Source: Hygrocybe punicea | Taxonomy: Eukaryota > Basidiomycota > Agaricomycetes > Agaricales > Hygrophoraceae | NCBI GenBank assembly: GCA_963556145.1 | Contig: OY744462.1 | Location: forward strand, 7,440,001 to 7,504,000 | Length of the DNA stretch: 64,000 nucleotides | Reading direction: 5' to 3' | Shown: in pieces, positions 35,312 through 46,989 of the stretch | Layout of the letters: each line of letters starts with the position of its first letter | How positions within the stretch are numbered: position 1 is the first letter of the stretch | Made by a program: the position numbers and the translations under genes | The notes under the pieces: model-generated | What the model was told of the DNA's origin: nothing | Databases searched by the model: none | The model's input: only the letters and a program-made list of their open reading frames with translations

Positions 35312-38239
35312 GTAGTGAGACAACATATGTCATATGACCCGTTGCCGCGCTGCAATATCATGTATGTTCTTACGACACACCATTTGGTTGTCAGTTGTAT
35401 ACGACATTGAGTACTAATACTACACACCTTTTTCCTTGCAAAGAACATCGTACTATGGCTGTAATTTAAAACCACTAGTTTCCGTATAAATGTGGAAGTT
35501 ACACACTTACATGTTGTATTTATTTAAATTATTAGGCTGCGTCAAAATGTGCTGCGGGACGATCCTCCGACTGGGGTTCATTAACGTCCATTGACCGGTG
35601 AACTTGAACACGTGCATGAATCAGCATGATCATTGACCCTTGTCACGTCATGTGACAATAACATTTTCACTAGTTATTATATCATGAAAACGAAAGGGAA
35701 CAGGTTGAAGACCATTTGAGCTCCTGCCTAAGATCATGAAAATTGGTTGTGTAACAAATGTCGACCCGCGTATACTCTATACATATTGGTCAAAAATATT
35801 ATTTTCACATCATGTGACAGGTGCCAACTTCCTCCGAAGTTCCTCGAGGCTCGAGCATGTCGTTTGTTGCAGGGTCCCAGTGCGTCTCTCGAGTTCTTCT
35901 TTGCATTTTTTGCTAGAATGACAGAATGGTTGCAAAGTCAAACTAAAGGGCAAGCGAGTATGCCCGCGCGGAAAAGCGGGGGAGGGCGGGAAAACTCTCA
36001 GTGAAAAGCAGGAAAGCCGCAAGCGTGGGAGGATGCCGTGACCTTTATTTTACGCGGGTGCTTGGTGGCACCACTGAAGAGCTGGAAGGTGGTCCACAGT
36101 CTGAAACAAGGAGGCGTCGGGTATAAAGGGAACTCCTGCCCTTCGAAAAATGCACTCACGTTCCTCTGCTGGTTTCTCGTTTTCGCTTTAGCCTCTGGAA
36201 TCCGCAGCTCAGCCGTCCTCTTCTCCTTCGCTCAGATTTTGGTTTTTTTCCGAGTATTTGGAGAAGATTCCTTGGACCTCCCCTTTCGGCTGTTCGTTAG
36301 CTGTTGGCTCGGCTTCCGGTTTCTCTGCCGCCGCCTTGACGGCTGGTCTGCGGGAAATTACGTTGAAGTCGGTTGATGTGAGCTTTCGGTTCCTTGGTCC
36401 CGAGGGTTTCGCAAAGTTATTTCTGTTTTCCGCTTGAGAGAAATTCGGGCATGGAGGCATCCTCCGGGTAATAAACGCCAAGATTTCGACAAACCCAGCT
36501 CAGTCAATTAAATTCAAGGTAGAAAGCAGCGATCATCTAGCGTATAAGCAGAGTGGATGTGTCGAGGACGAACGAGGACTGACTTAACTGCAGACGAGAC
36601 AGATATCTTGCGTACCGAGCTCCTGAGAGAAGAGGATAAGAGTATACAGTTCATACTCTTGTACGGCGACTCAGACCTGCATGGACTGATTGGATGGCTC
36701 CACCTCATCGTTCCCGGATGCGACCCTTGATTTGAATCAGAGGTACACGAACTTGGAGTGAATGGTTTGAACTTGTGTATACCTCCTCATGCCCAAGGGA
36801 GAGCGGATGGGCGGAGCCACTGTCTCCACACAGTGATGGTCGGATCTGCAATAATGACCTTGCTTCGCTGCGTTTTTGCTATCGAAGCCGCTCCACTCCA
36901 ACTCCACTCCCGTTCTATTACTTGCGGCTGCCTGACTAGCGGCAGCTTTGCGCTAGAATCATCGGTGTAGTCGAGATCACTGCCCTCCTTTCCCGTCCTG
37001 CACTGTCAGAAGATTCACCCTAGTTACATATATAAATAAAAACTCAACAAACTCTCGCGAATATCCCCTGTGTCCATCTTTGCTTTGCACTCTGAAAGTG
37101 GCCGGGCCGACATCAAGGCTCTATCAATATCAATGGTTAGGGCCTATCACAATTGGGTCCTTGGGCTTATTGTTGGTAGGGTGATGACAAACATATTTTC
37201 CTAGCGGTACCGTCGGGCGGCTTCATCATGATCTCGGTCATTGTACCTGATTAGCGCTTTCGAGTTCGTCCGAGAGGATCTTCTGGGTTATTATTGTTCT
37301 GCAAGGTTAGAGGCCAGGTCCATTACTGTAACAGCTAATTCCCATTTCAAACGAAATAGCTAGCCAGTCAGCCATCCAGTTTTAACACGTCTTACAAGAC
37401 CGAACTTTCCTGCAATCGCCCTAGTAGGGGCGTTTCAAGGACCGACGTTGTGTTGAGGAACAAAAAACAAGTCCGTATCGGTGTGACAAGTGACTTGCGT
37501 GACTCATGCTCCGCCTCCATTACTCTCACACTCGCGGCGCCATCTACTCGATTCCCGGGTTTTTGTTTTCTGAACGTGTTTGTTGTCGTGGACTATTTCA
37601 TTCCTGAACTTTCTGACACAGTTTAGTCTAGCGCCTATGGCTACCTTTTTGTTTCGCTTCGATTTGGTCACGGTCAACCCGTGTCATCTCCCCAAATGTC
37701 CTCAGTCATTCAACACCAATAAGGGTCCCGAAAGCTGTCTGGCCTCGTACCGCCCAAATCTGTACGTATTCTGTGATCCGTCATTGTTTTTTTCACGCGA
37801 ATATATGTTCTTGCAAATCCAGTCATCTGTGTCACGATCGGACCTTTTCGTGATGACTTGCATTCTGAAAGTTTTCTACTCCTTGATTTTGCACAGGACC
37901 AACTTCCTTTCCTCCTCCTCCACACCACCAAGGGAACCTAGGAGCATACCTCTCCCCCACCTAGCTTGTCCTGGCTAAAATCCTGGTTGAATTCAAGTTG
38001 ATACCATTTGTTTCATCCCGGAATTGTCGGTTTCGACGACCCGGGACAAAAGGAAACTTGTCGCAGATTTCCCTGGAAGATCTTGCCCTCGATATAGCAC
38101 TTACCCTGTTCAGGTATTTAACCGCAAAGTTCGTGTTCTTTCCGTCCTGCATTGCACCCCCCGGTACGATAATATTCCAAGTTCAACTTGGTATCGACCC
38201 TCGTTCTTCCACTCTCGTTACCCTTCGACTGCGCCTACC
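35312..38239. other. Long intergenic region, no gene supported
   Basis: Short frames on both strands lack recognisable domains. A GGTATAAAGGG box at ~36120 and a TATATAAATAAAA stretch at ~37030 look like core-promoter elements but are followed by no convincing gene. The composition near 36000-36450 and 37020-37200 would be compatible with an old LTR, yet I cannot place ends or target duplications. The part just left of 38240 is the 5' flank of the terpene synthase. Confidence 0.4.
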
Positions 38240-40082
38240 ATGACCGACACATCCACTGCGACCTCAGAACGACCTACTTCCTTCATACTTCCTGATCTCG
38301 TTTCTCATTGCCATTTCCCTCTTATATATCACCCCCAAGGCGACGAGATCGCGCTTCAGTCTGTGACGTGGCTTGATACTAATTGCCCGGATCTCAACCC
38401 CAAACAACGACGCGCACTCCGTGGCCTGCAAGCCGGTGAACTCACGGCATACTGCTACCCCACGTGCACCCCCGAGCGTCTTCGCATCGTCAGCGATTTC
38501 ATGAACTATCTGTTCCATCTGGATAATATCAGCGATGGGATGATGACCAGGGAAACCGATGTGCTCGCTGACGCCGTCATGAACGCGTTGTGGCTTCCCG
38601 AGTTGTACAAGCCCACGCAAACGCCAGGGAAGCAACAACCGGCAGAAGAGATCAATGCCGCGCAGCTGGCAAGGGAGTCAGTTCACTTTCTTTCTTTCAA
38701 TTCTTCTCTTATCGAGGCTAAACCCTAATTGTTCCTTCAGCTACTGGTCTCGGTGCATCCCTGACGCTGGCCCTGGCATGCAAGCGCGATTCAAGGAAAG
38801 CCTCGAGATGTTCTTCGAGGCGGTGAACACGCAAGCACGAGCACGCGACGATGACATTATCCTCGACTTGGAATCGTACATCGACATCCGACGTGATACC
38901 AGCGGATGCAAGCCCGTCTTCGACCTGATCGAGTATGCTCTAGACATCGATCTTCCGGAGTTCGTTGTCACAGATCCAATCGTCAAAGCACTTAACCAGG
39001 GGACGAATGACTTGGTTACGTGGTCTAATGTACGCCCGCCGATTTCAACTACCTCCAATGTCAAGATTTGAATAATCTAACATTTATTTTATTTTACAGG
39101 ACATATTCTCATACAACGTCGAGCAATCGCGAGGCGATACGCATAACATGATCGTCATCCTCATGAATTACCACGGCCACAACCTGCAGAGCGCAATCGA
39201 CTTCGTTGGCGAGCTGTGCCGGCAGACGATCGACCAATTCATCGAGAACCGCAAATTTCTGCCCTCTTGGGGACCCGAGATCGACCACATGGTCGATGGC
39301 TACGTGCAGGGTCTGCAGGACTGGATAACGGGGTCGCTGCATTGGAGTTTCATGACCAAGAGATATTTCCAAGACAACGGCGCTGAGGTGAAGAGGACGA
39401 GGTTTGTGAATCTGCTTCCAAAGGTTGAAAACACGCCGTTGGAAGATGTTTTCGACTCCAAGTCGCCTATGGAAGCCGCAGTCTCCGACTGTCCGATATC
39501 TCCAAACAGCACATCACCAGGGACACGTGCTTCTAGCCCGTCACTTTCTTGTAATCGTGGCTTTACTCCTCCAAGCAGAGGACGTCACGACATGATCATC
39601 ACGACTTCGGCTCAGTCGTCTCGTTCATGCTCGTCTGCCTCTTCTCTGCGTACCCCATCTTCGGAATATATTTTCTCCCAGGTTCAAGACAATCGTCCTT
39701 CTGCCAGTCCCGTTGACGAGGATTTTGAGGGCCAGGAGGTCGAGGTTTCTACTAAAGTACCATTCGGATTTCGCAAGTCCTTTGCATTGGTGTGTGGTTT
39801 TTCGTTCTTGCGGAGGTTATCAATGTAACATTGGGAATTTCATAGGGACATGCAAAACAATCACCTTTAATTTATACTCAGGCTAAGACAAACAATGTCG
39901 TTTCCCCCATAGTCACGGACCTGACCGACCGACCGCTCGAACAGCAGTCGGATGAAGAGAAGCCGCTGAGCGGCTCTCATTGCATTTCTCCAAGCGGATC
40001 CACCGTTAGTCCGGGCTTTACCAGGCTGAGGCCGCTTCGACTTGTAAGTTCGATGACAACTCGTACGCCTGGATTATACTGA
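38240..40082 (+). CDS. Sesquiterpene synthase, class I, with long C-terminal tail
   Basis: Four exons fit well: 38240-38676, 38741-39029, 39100-39789 and 39882-40082, giving about 538 residues. The first three joints restore a typical fungal class-I terpene cyclase. The aspartate-rich motif is DNISD at residues ~95-99, the NSE/DTE motif is NDIFSYNVE at 242-250 (split by the second intron), and the C-terminal Arg-Tyr pair is at ~330-331 (KRYF). These bind the Mg-diphosphate of farnesyl diphosphate. The catalytic part ends near residue 350, where most mushroom enzymes stop. Here ~190 further residues of Ser/Pro-rich low complexity follow, continuing through a plausible fourth exon. Either this is a real extension or the annotation should stop or splice earlier. 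Neighbours are a secreted flavin oxidoreductase and an AAA+ protein. Confidence 0.85.
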
Positions 40083-40463
40083 AGAAAATGGTTTTCGATT
40101 TTCCAAAGTCAACTTCGTTCTCACCAACTTCATATAGCAAGGTTCCATTAACGAATAACACTGGTTCGTCCCGACATCACACTTCCCGCCTTGTTTATGT
40201 CGTGTTGACATCGGATCTGGTAGACGTAACTAAACGAGCATCCATTTCATCGAGTGTATCGTCAGATATCTCACTATCGAATAACCCTTTGGTGCGGTTC
40301 TTTTTTCTTCAATACACGGTACTGGGATCTGACATATCAGCTAAAGCTATATACTGCACCTTCGTCACCTATACCCCAACCTATTCGCAATTCTATCCTT
40401 CCTCTTACCAATATACCTGCGCGGGAATCACTACATTCTCTGCCCAATCCTGACAAACCCCAA

Positions 40464-42306
40464 ATGGTTCCCCTTTCACATTCCAAATCTTGGCCCGCAC
40501 GATTCCATTCCAGGAAGACTTTTAGTTGTTCCAGTCGCGCGGACAGACACTCGCAGGCCCCGAGCAGACAGTCTGAACCAGCTAGGAGCCACGTCGATGA
40601 CACAGAACAATGGGACCAGATCGACCAGGCGGTCTGCAGAGCTATTCCGGACGTTCATCGCACCAAACCGGTGGCACGTGCCGCATCGGCCCACGCCATC
40701 GCCGCACCTCGGCCGACTCTTTTGTTTGCCATAGCGAGCGACGACGTCCAGCAAGTCCGACATGTCCTAGAGGCCGGGGACGCTGGGCCCAACGACGAAG
40801 TTGGACCGCAGTCTGCGTTGGAGTTCACTATCACGAATGACAAGCTGACGAATAAGATCGAGATCGTCAAGGCATTGCTGGCATTTGGTGCAGATCCATC
40901 TGCCTTTACGAATCCGGAACGAAATTCGCCATGTCAATCCAGCTCGAATGATTCCGGGCAGGATTCTTGTTCACCCAGAACCGCAACGTCACCTGCGTTA
41001 TTAGAAAGCATGGATCCCGCTACGAGGTTAGGCGAATTACTTGTTCACCTTTTTTTCATTTAGTTGAAAACCTTTATACGCAGGTATTATGTTACTCGAG
41101 CGGATGCACCACCGACGCGCCGCACCTCTGCTCTTGTTCAACGATCTTTCTTTCGCCCTCTGACACGCGCGCGTTACGAAATGGTTGGACAGGACTGTGC
41201 TATTGAACAGCTTTTCCGTGTCATGAGCCTCCACTCGCAACAACGGTCAGCAACTCCAATCGTAGCTTTGCTTTGTGGTAGGATGATTATCCGCGTACGT
41301 GTTGTCATTCACGCTGAATTGGTTTCATTACAGGACCGAGCGGACATGGGAAGAGCCTTTTGGCGCGCAAATGTCAGTTCTACTCACGTCAAATTGGATT
41401 TTTATAAAGCTGACCTCGATCTAGTTGGTTCCCTCCTGGATGTTCCTACACATACCGTCAATATGACAACGTTACGTTCCGCTCATGATTTGTGGCAGTC
41501 TTATTCCATGGACCCACATGAGGTGCGCCAGTTTGTCCCTTCCGCGGTTTTTAAGCATCTTATGTGCTGCAGGCACCCTCAACGTCTACACTCGCCGAAT
41601 TCCTTATCGACAACGAAGGTCAACGTTGTGTCGTTGTTCTCGACGTTAGTAGATACTTCGAGCATTAGATATCGGATCAACTCATTGACGTCTCATGCAG
41701 GAAATTGACAAAACGGAAGATATAAAGACGTTATGGTCCCTGCTCATGCCATGGGAATCTGGTACGTACATGGCAGAAATCGAGTACTGCGATAATATAT
41801 ATAATATATATCGTGCAGGTCGTTGCTCCCCTGAAGTGGGCAAACGTCACATCGATGTACGGAATGTGATTTGGCTGGGTACCTCGAACGTGGGACAAGA
41901 TCTGGTGTTTAAACACCATGCATCACGGAAACTTCCCAACGAATCAATGTCGCGAGAGCAGTATATCGACCTCACAAATCAAATGCGTCCTCGCGTATCA
42001 GAATGTCTTGGGGTAAGTGCATATTATGGTTAATGAGCGGTTGTAAATGTTGACCGGATCTGGTATGCAAAGGTGTCCTTGATGTCCCGGGTAACAACTA
42101 TCCTGCCTTTTACACCGTTTTCTCTGCAGGAGAAGATGGCGATATGTACAGAGGCATTGCACTCCCTGGCGGGGGAGTCGGTGGGTACGATGTCGGCGAC
42201 AATGTTTCAATCAATGGTTGATGTAGCGCTCTCGCATTACGTGCCGTCTGAGGGTGCCAGGTCCCTTTACAGAGCCATGTCGAGCCAGATTGTAGATATG
42301 TGTTAA
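40464..42306 (+). CDS. Ankyrin-AAA+ ATPase, ClpB/Skd3-like
   Basis: A multi-exon gene from the ATG at 40464. Exon 1 (to 41026) holds a Ser/Arg-rich N-terminus and about two ankyrin repeats (PTLLFAIASDDVQQVRHVL, then IEIVKALLAFGADP). After an acceptor at 41083, exon 2 leads to the Walker A motif GPSGHGKS, created by the joint 41277/41334. The next exon joins to KFGSLLDVPTHTVNM. Walker B is VVVLDEIDKT, formed by joining exons before and after the intron ending at ~41700. Sensor-1-like TSNVGQD follows, then RPRVSECLG and a last exon with ILPFTPFSLQEKM. This order, ankyrin repeats then a single ClpB-type AAA domain, matches the layout of mitochondrial CLPB/Skd3 disaggregases. I infer a chaperone-like ATPase; localisation is not evident. 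All splice sites are GT..AG and no lesion was seen. Confidence 0.75.
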
Positions 42307-42853
42307 CATTGCCACGCTGAATATACATGTTTACCAGTGTGCGAGGAGGGACTGAACGCCAGTAATAAGTTACTGAACGAAGTTTGTAACAAATTAAGAT
42401 AAATTGTTCTGATACATTTTCCAGCTCTTTTGCATTTGCAGTTAGACCTCAGGTGACTTTTTCACCCATTGCATCCCACCCAATGTTGTGATGTGAAACT
42501 GTATAATGTACATAGAGGATACTGATGAGATTTCCCAGTCGAAACTTTCCGCTTCACATCGAACGGGAAGTCTACCCTCTGGCCATTAGTATTAGTAGTT
42601 GTAGAAATTCTACTAACTAACCTTAGTAGTTGTAGAAAATTCTACTTTCTACCCTCTGGCTTCACAGTATCAAGTAGTTGTATAGAAAATACTTTCTAAC
42701 CTAACCCTTATAAATCTCGCGCACTTTTGCTGATGATATCGATATCAATGATAACATTGACATTGGCAAGTTCAAGTTCCTGGAAAACGAGATTGAAACG
42801 CGTCAACGAGTGCAGTCTCAGCGGCCGCGTCTAGTAGATAATATTGTGCCACA
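42307..42853. other. Intergenic spacer with short repeat
   Basis: Convergent spacer between the AAA+ gene and the GPI-protein gene. Around 42590-42700 the word TAGTTGTAGAAAATTCTAC and the phrase TACCCTCTGGC recur two or three times. No gene was seen. Confidence 0.5.
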
Positions 42854-43575
42854 TTAGAAGTGTAAGTACTGCGCTAATACGAGGACAACAGACAACCATA
42901 TTCCGACGGCCGAACACATCGGTGAAGCGCTTCCCTTCTGCGAACTACCCGTTGCTGCGGGTGGACCGTTTCCACCTGTTGCCGCGGGCCCACTCACAGA
43001 CTGCGAGTCGTGAATATTGAGTCTCATATTAGGAGTCATCAAATCGAACTGCTCACCGTAGCCCCGACAATCTGTGCACGAGTCTGCGTCCCCAGGCCGG
43101 CCAATGATGCAGTCACAGATGACACATCTATCGCAGAGCATTGCGGCAGCGCTTTCGTCCCCCGCATGTACTGGTCATAATCAACATCGCCTTGCCCATT
43201 GCCATCCACAAGCACACAATAGTCGCTTTGTTTTCCGGTTGTCTCGCTGAGTGAGAGGCACATGCAGACGTCCGTTTCATTCCCTATCGCAAAGGTGTCT
43301 GCCAGTCGCGTACCCACAATGTCGTAGATCGCGAAGGTGTCCGATGTCTGGCGATAAGGGACCATTGCTGGGCCGCAATTAATCCCATCGTAAGGTTTGT
43401 CCCCGACACCCGGATCAAGTGTACCGCAGAGCGGCCGATAATGGTACGCCGTGTAGAAGGAGTGGGTGTGGTAGCCAGGCAGTTTTGTTACTCCATCACT
43501 GGCGTACTGCAGTGCTGTGGAAACTGCAACGAGTGAGACGAAGGCTGGGAGAAGCACTGGGTAACTGTGAAGCAT
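42854..43575 (-). CDS. Secreted, probably GPI-anchored protein, unknown function
   Basis: Two exons, 43575-43057 and 43000-42854, give 221 residues. The ATG at 43575 is followed by a signal peptide (VLLPAFVSLVAVSTALQY). The mature part has several cysteines (CGTL, INCG, VCMCLSLS, YCVLVDG) and a GNGQGDVDYDQY stretch that could bind a metal. The splice joins ..IVGAT to SVSGPAATGGNGPPA. The second exon carries a Gly/Ala/Ser-rich stalk and a C-terminal hydrophobic tail (GIWLSVVLVLAQYLHF), the layout of a GPI-anchor signal. Reading through the intron would instead give an early stop, so the splice is favoured. The family is not recognised; a cell-wall or surface protein is the natural inference. 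Confidence 0.7.
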
Positions 43576-44361
43576 GACGATGCACTTCTTCCTAAGAGCT
43601 TGGCGCGGTGAGCACAACGATATTTGAGACTTACGGTCACTTACCACGATTGAAAGACTAATATTTATATAGGAGTAACAGGACCCCTGAAAGTCCCCAT
43701 AAGTATGTGCATCATCCGGACATAAGTTGGGAGGTATGTTCCTATCCGGACACATTTGGTGAAATTTTCAATTTATCTGTGTAGCGGCGCACCTGGCACT
43801 TGTCTTGTATACACAAAGTATTTCAGTCATCCAGATAGTGGGTCTTTCGCTTGTTGTCCCCTCTGCTGACTGGGTGTGCATTCCGTGTCAATGGGATCAC
43901 CGGCTTTGACTGCATGCTGTTTAGCATGATTTCCAACAGGTCGCTAACGAGCCGAGACCTTGTTATTTAGAGCGACATTCTAAGAATCGAGCGATGCTAG
44001 AGCCTGGTGAAACTTGAAATTGTTTGTATTCGTGTGAAGTCCGCCGACTCGGAGTCGTCCTGGGCTGTAAATGGGAACCTAGACGAAGTACTACTGACAG
44101 GCCGAAAGAGTGCAGTTGTGAAGACGGCACTATTGTTGCTCTGAGCTGAGCCGAAAGTTAGCTAAGCCGAGCTGATGATCCGCTACTTCGCTTCGCCCTG
44201 CGGGCAACTTTCCTGACCTCCTCTGCCTGTCCCTCAGTTGGAACACCGTGTTCCACAGTCCTGGTGTGCAACATCATTGCAAACCAAACCTATCGTGTGT
44301 CCACTAAAATAATTGGTATAGCTGGAACTACGTTCTAAATTTGTTTGAATATAAATGCTTA
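43576..44361. other. Intergenic spacer left of transposon stack
   Basis: Contains the 5' flank of the GPI-protein gene and ends at the TA dinucleotide (44360-44361) that abuts element X. No gene was seen. Confidence 0.5.
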
Positions 44362-44468
44362 CAGCTGATTCGGAAATTCTTGTCCCACGGTTCAAAACAC
44401 GCGAAAAAAATCAAAAAAATCAAAAGAAATCAAAAAATCATTCCCTCTCTTAATACCACTCGTTCGCC
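44362..44468 (+). promoter_or_regulatory. Left terminal repeat of X, transposase 5' flank
   Basis: Terminal inverted repeat running almost to the transposase ATG at 44469. The same sequence in reverse precedes the accessory gene (56897-57026) and the second transposase copy (58931-59037). The shared A-rich tract and CTCTCTTAATACCAC block are therefore good candidates for a promoter common to both genes of the element. Confidence 0.5.
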
Positions 44469-45059
44469 ATGGTTTACCACCATATCAGCTAGTGTTGCCA
44501 CGGCTCGGTCCGAAACCGTTAGCCGATTGAGCCGAGCCGATGATTAGCCGAGCCGAGCCGTTGCTACGGCTAATGGTTAAACCTCGGCTTAGCCGTGGCT
44601 AGCCGTTTTGAGCCGTTACAAAATTTCCAAATTAGGAAATATAATGATTTCGAGGTTTCCGGAGTGTTTGCTGGCTCGCAACTGGTTTTCTGGCATTGCC
44701 CAAGGCTCAAAACATCACCAGACGACTGCTGTGCTAATGAAGGATAGATTTTGGTGTAAAATATAATAATACTGAATAATTATTGCATCTACATAGTCTC
44801 AATTACCTTGATGAACAACCATGTCATATCGTGACTTGTAACAGTCACCATTTGATACTGAAGAGATGAAACATTGAGCCATTAAATCTGACCTATAGAA
44901 AGAAGCTCACGTTGTCAATGCTTCGGGCGTTACTGAGATGCGAGAGGGTTTGTAAGGGAAGCCATTTGAAGACACTCTTGGCTTGCGTTCGTTCTGCTGA
45001 CCCAAACGTCCGGTTTGGCTGGATCCAGACACTCGATGTGGTTCGTTGTAGCAAATAAG

Positions 45060-46290
45060 AGGCAGCAAAATTATGTCTCCTAATTTTTACTTTTATTTTA
45101 TTTTATTTTATTTGGAGGGTCGACATACCTGACTTCAGCAGCAGTGACACCATCAAGGCTGTTTAAGAGTCCACACAGACATAGCCTTGAAGTGTGAGTA
45201 GTTTCAGTTGCGTTCATAGGTGGACATAATGTCACGACTGACGGAGCACGTAAATGTATAGCCATGCGAGAAAGCGACTTGCCTGATTGAAACATATCCC
45301 ATTAACGTCGTCAAAGTATTATCACTTATGCAGTACTTATGCTAGGATTCAGCTTCAAGAAAGGCTGATGACATAGATATCAAGACCGAGTTCGCCAGCT
45401 AAGGAATTGATGAGTGATAGTTTACCGCTATCTTTAAACCCTCCAACCATCAAAGAGTTCCAAAGGGGATCCATTGTCGAGCAGAGGTTGTACATGGCAA
45501 GGGCTAAATTGTTGTCTCCAATGCCATGTCGATAGCCTTGGAGCGTGCAAGAGAACCATAAGATGAAAGAAATCAGAATAATTATTGCTATTCGAGAAAT
45601 ATAACTGCTCTCACCGAGATTGTTGACTGCCATCATGATTACATCCTCGACTCCAAATACTCGCACCAGGACAAAATTTGTTTGACAAAATCATGTTCCA
45701 CCACGAAGGAGAGAATGGTCCTTGCAGGTGGGAGAGTAGGCTAGTCCCATCAAAATTAGACATCATTTTTTGCAATGCAGGGTTCGACTGACTCACCTTG
45801 AAAGAACGGATAGTCCAGGGCAAATGTCCAATATATTCCGCTGATGCCCTCAACCGAGTTGTCTACAGGGAGAATGTGAGGATGTTGCTACATGCAGGCT
45901 GACACGAAATCACCAAGTGCAACATGCAAATCATTGCAAGTATTATGAGAGAGACCACAGGTAGAAGATGTCGAGACACCCCCAGTACACAGGGGGATAG
46001 GAAAAGGCGATGACTTGTGAAAAGTTTGAGTGCCCAGCACTAGTGAAACAGATGGAAGGACGTGAAATATGGACCAGAAAATAAGATGATGAAGGCCAAA
46101 GACAGGGAGACGCAGAGACAACAGGGATGAGACTTTGTGGTGCTCAGCACTGGCAAAGATGGTAGAAAGCGACGGGGACAAGTCTTTGCTGGTGCTCGGC
46201 ACTGGCAAAGATGGTTGAGAAGAACATAAGGCTCTTACGGTCACGGTATGGTGAAGCTCAAGTCTCACGGTCACATGATCGAGTTACTGT
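45060..46290 (-). pseudogene. Remnant of a BCS1-type AAA ATPase gene
   Basis: Read right to left, the clearest block at 45500-45355 reads GKLSLINSLAGELGLDIYVI, preceded by GFKDSG in place of the expected Walker A GPPGSGK. A later block at ~45180-45110 reads LCLCGLLNSLDGVTAAE, matching the GLLNALDG region of BCS1-like AAA proteins. A hydrophobic stretch (IAIIILISFILWFSCTLQ, ~45590) may be a membrane segment or an unspliced intron. Walker A is degraded, stops separate the blocks and the C-terminus is missing, so this is a decayed gene carried inside hAT-D. Confidence 0.55.
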
Positions 46291-46989
46291 TGAGCGCCAT
46301 TCTAAGTCTTTTCTCTTCATCTCCCCTTGATTGAATCATAGGGAGATTCTTGTCTCTCCTCTCCCCTTGATTGAATCATAGGGAGATGTTCCTTCCTGGT
46401 TGTGTTATCTGCCGATGCCGACACTGAGGTTCTTATCTGCCATTTTGCTATGGCTGGCGTCGTCTTCCCCCTACTCTTTGCTTCCCTGGCTCTGGGTACG
46501 TTGACTTATCCCCCTCTTCGCAATGGGTTGTCATCCTATTCATATCTTGCACCAGGATCTGCCCGTTTGACACAAGGAACAGATCAAGACCACACCCTCG
46601 ATACATGTGTCTGCATGCTGTTTCGCTTAGCACCGTGTTTTTTTAATCTCCACGTTTTTTTCCCTTTGCCACTACTGAGACGTTCATATTTTTTCTATTG
46701 TACTTTTACCAATAATTTGTATTTCATGTGTATTTCATACATCCACCATCAAACTCACCCGGTTACGTCTGCATCTTCAACTTATTCACCACGTTGTACA
46801 GGAGAAATGTAATTGTTAGTAGCGTTCATGGCAGGACAATAGTCATACAGCATGCACACAAGTTGCAATACGTCTTGATTGAGATCGGTTACACCCTTGG
46901 AAAGCTATCGTGTCTGGAGGTCCGTTAAATTGAAATTCACGTCAGTCATCATATATTCGACTGAACTTTGCATAACTCTTTAGACCAAT

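Noticed and set aside
36038..36481. Candidate genes on both strands near 36.0-36.5 kb
   Set aside because: Overlapping opposite-strand frames without recognisable domains, starts or splice sites; more likely decayed non-coding sequence.
35990..37200. LTR retrotransposon remnant
   Set aside because: Promoter-like boxes exist but no TG..CA ends, target duplication or coding region could be placed.
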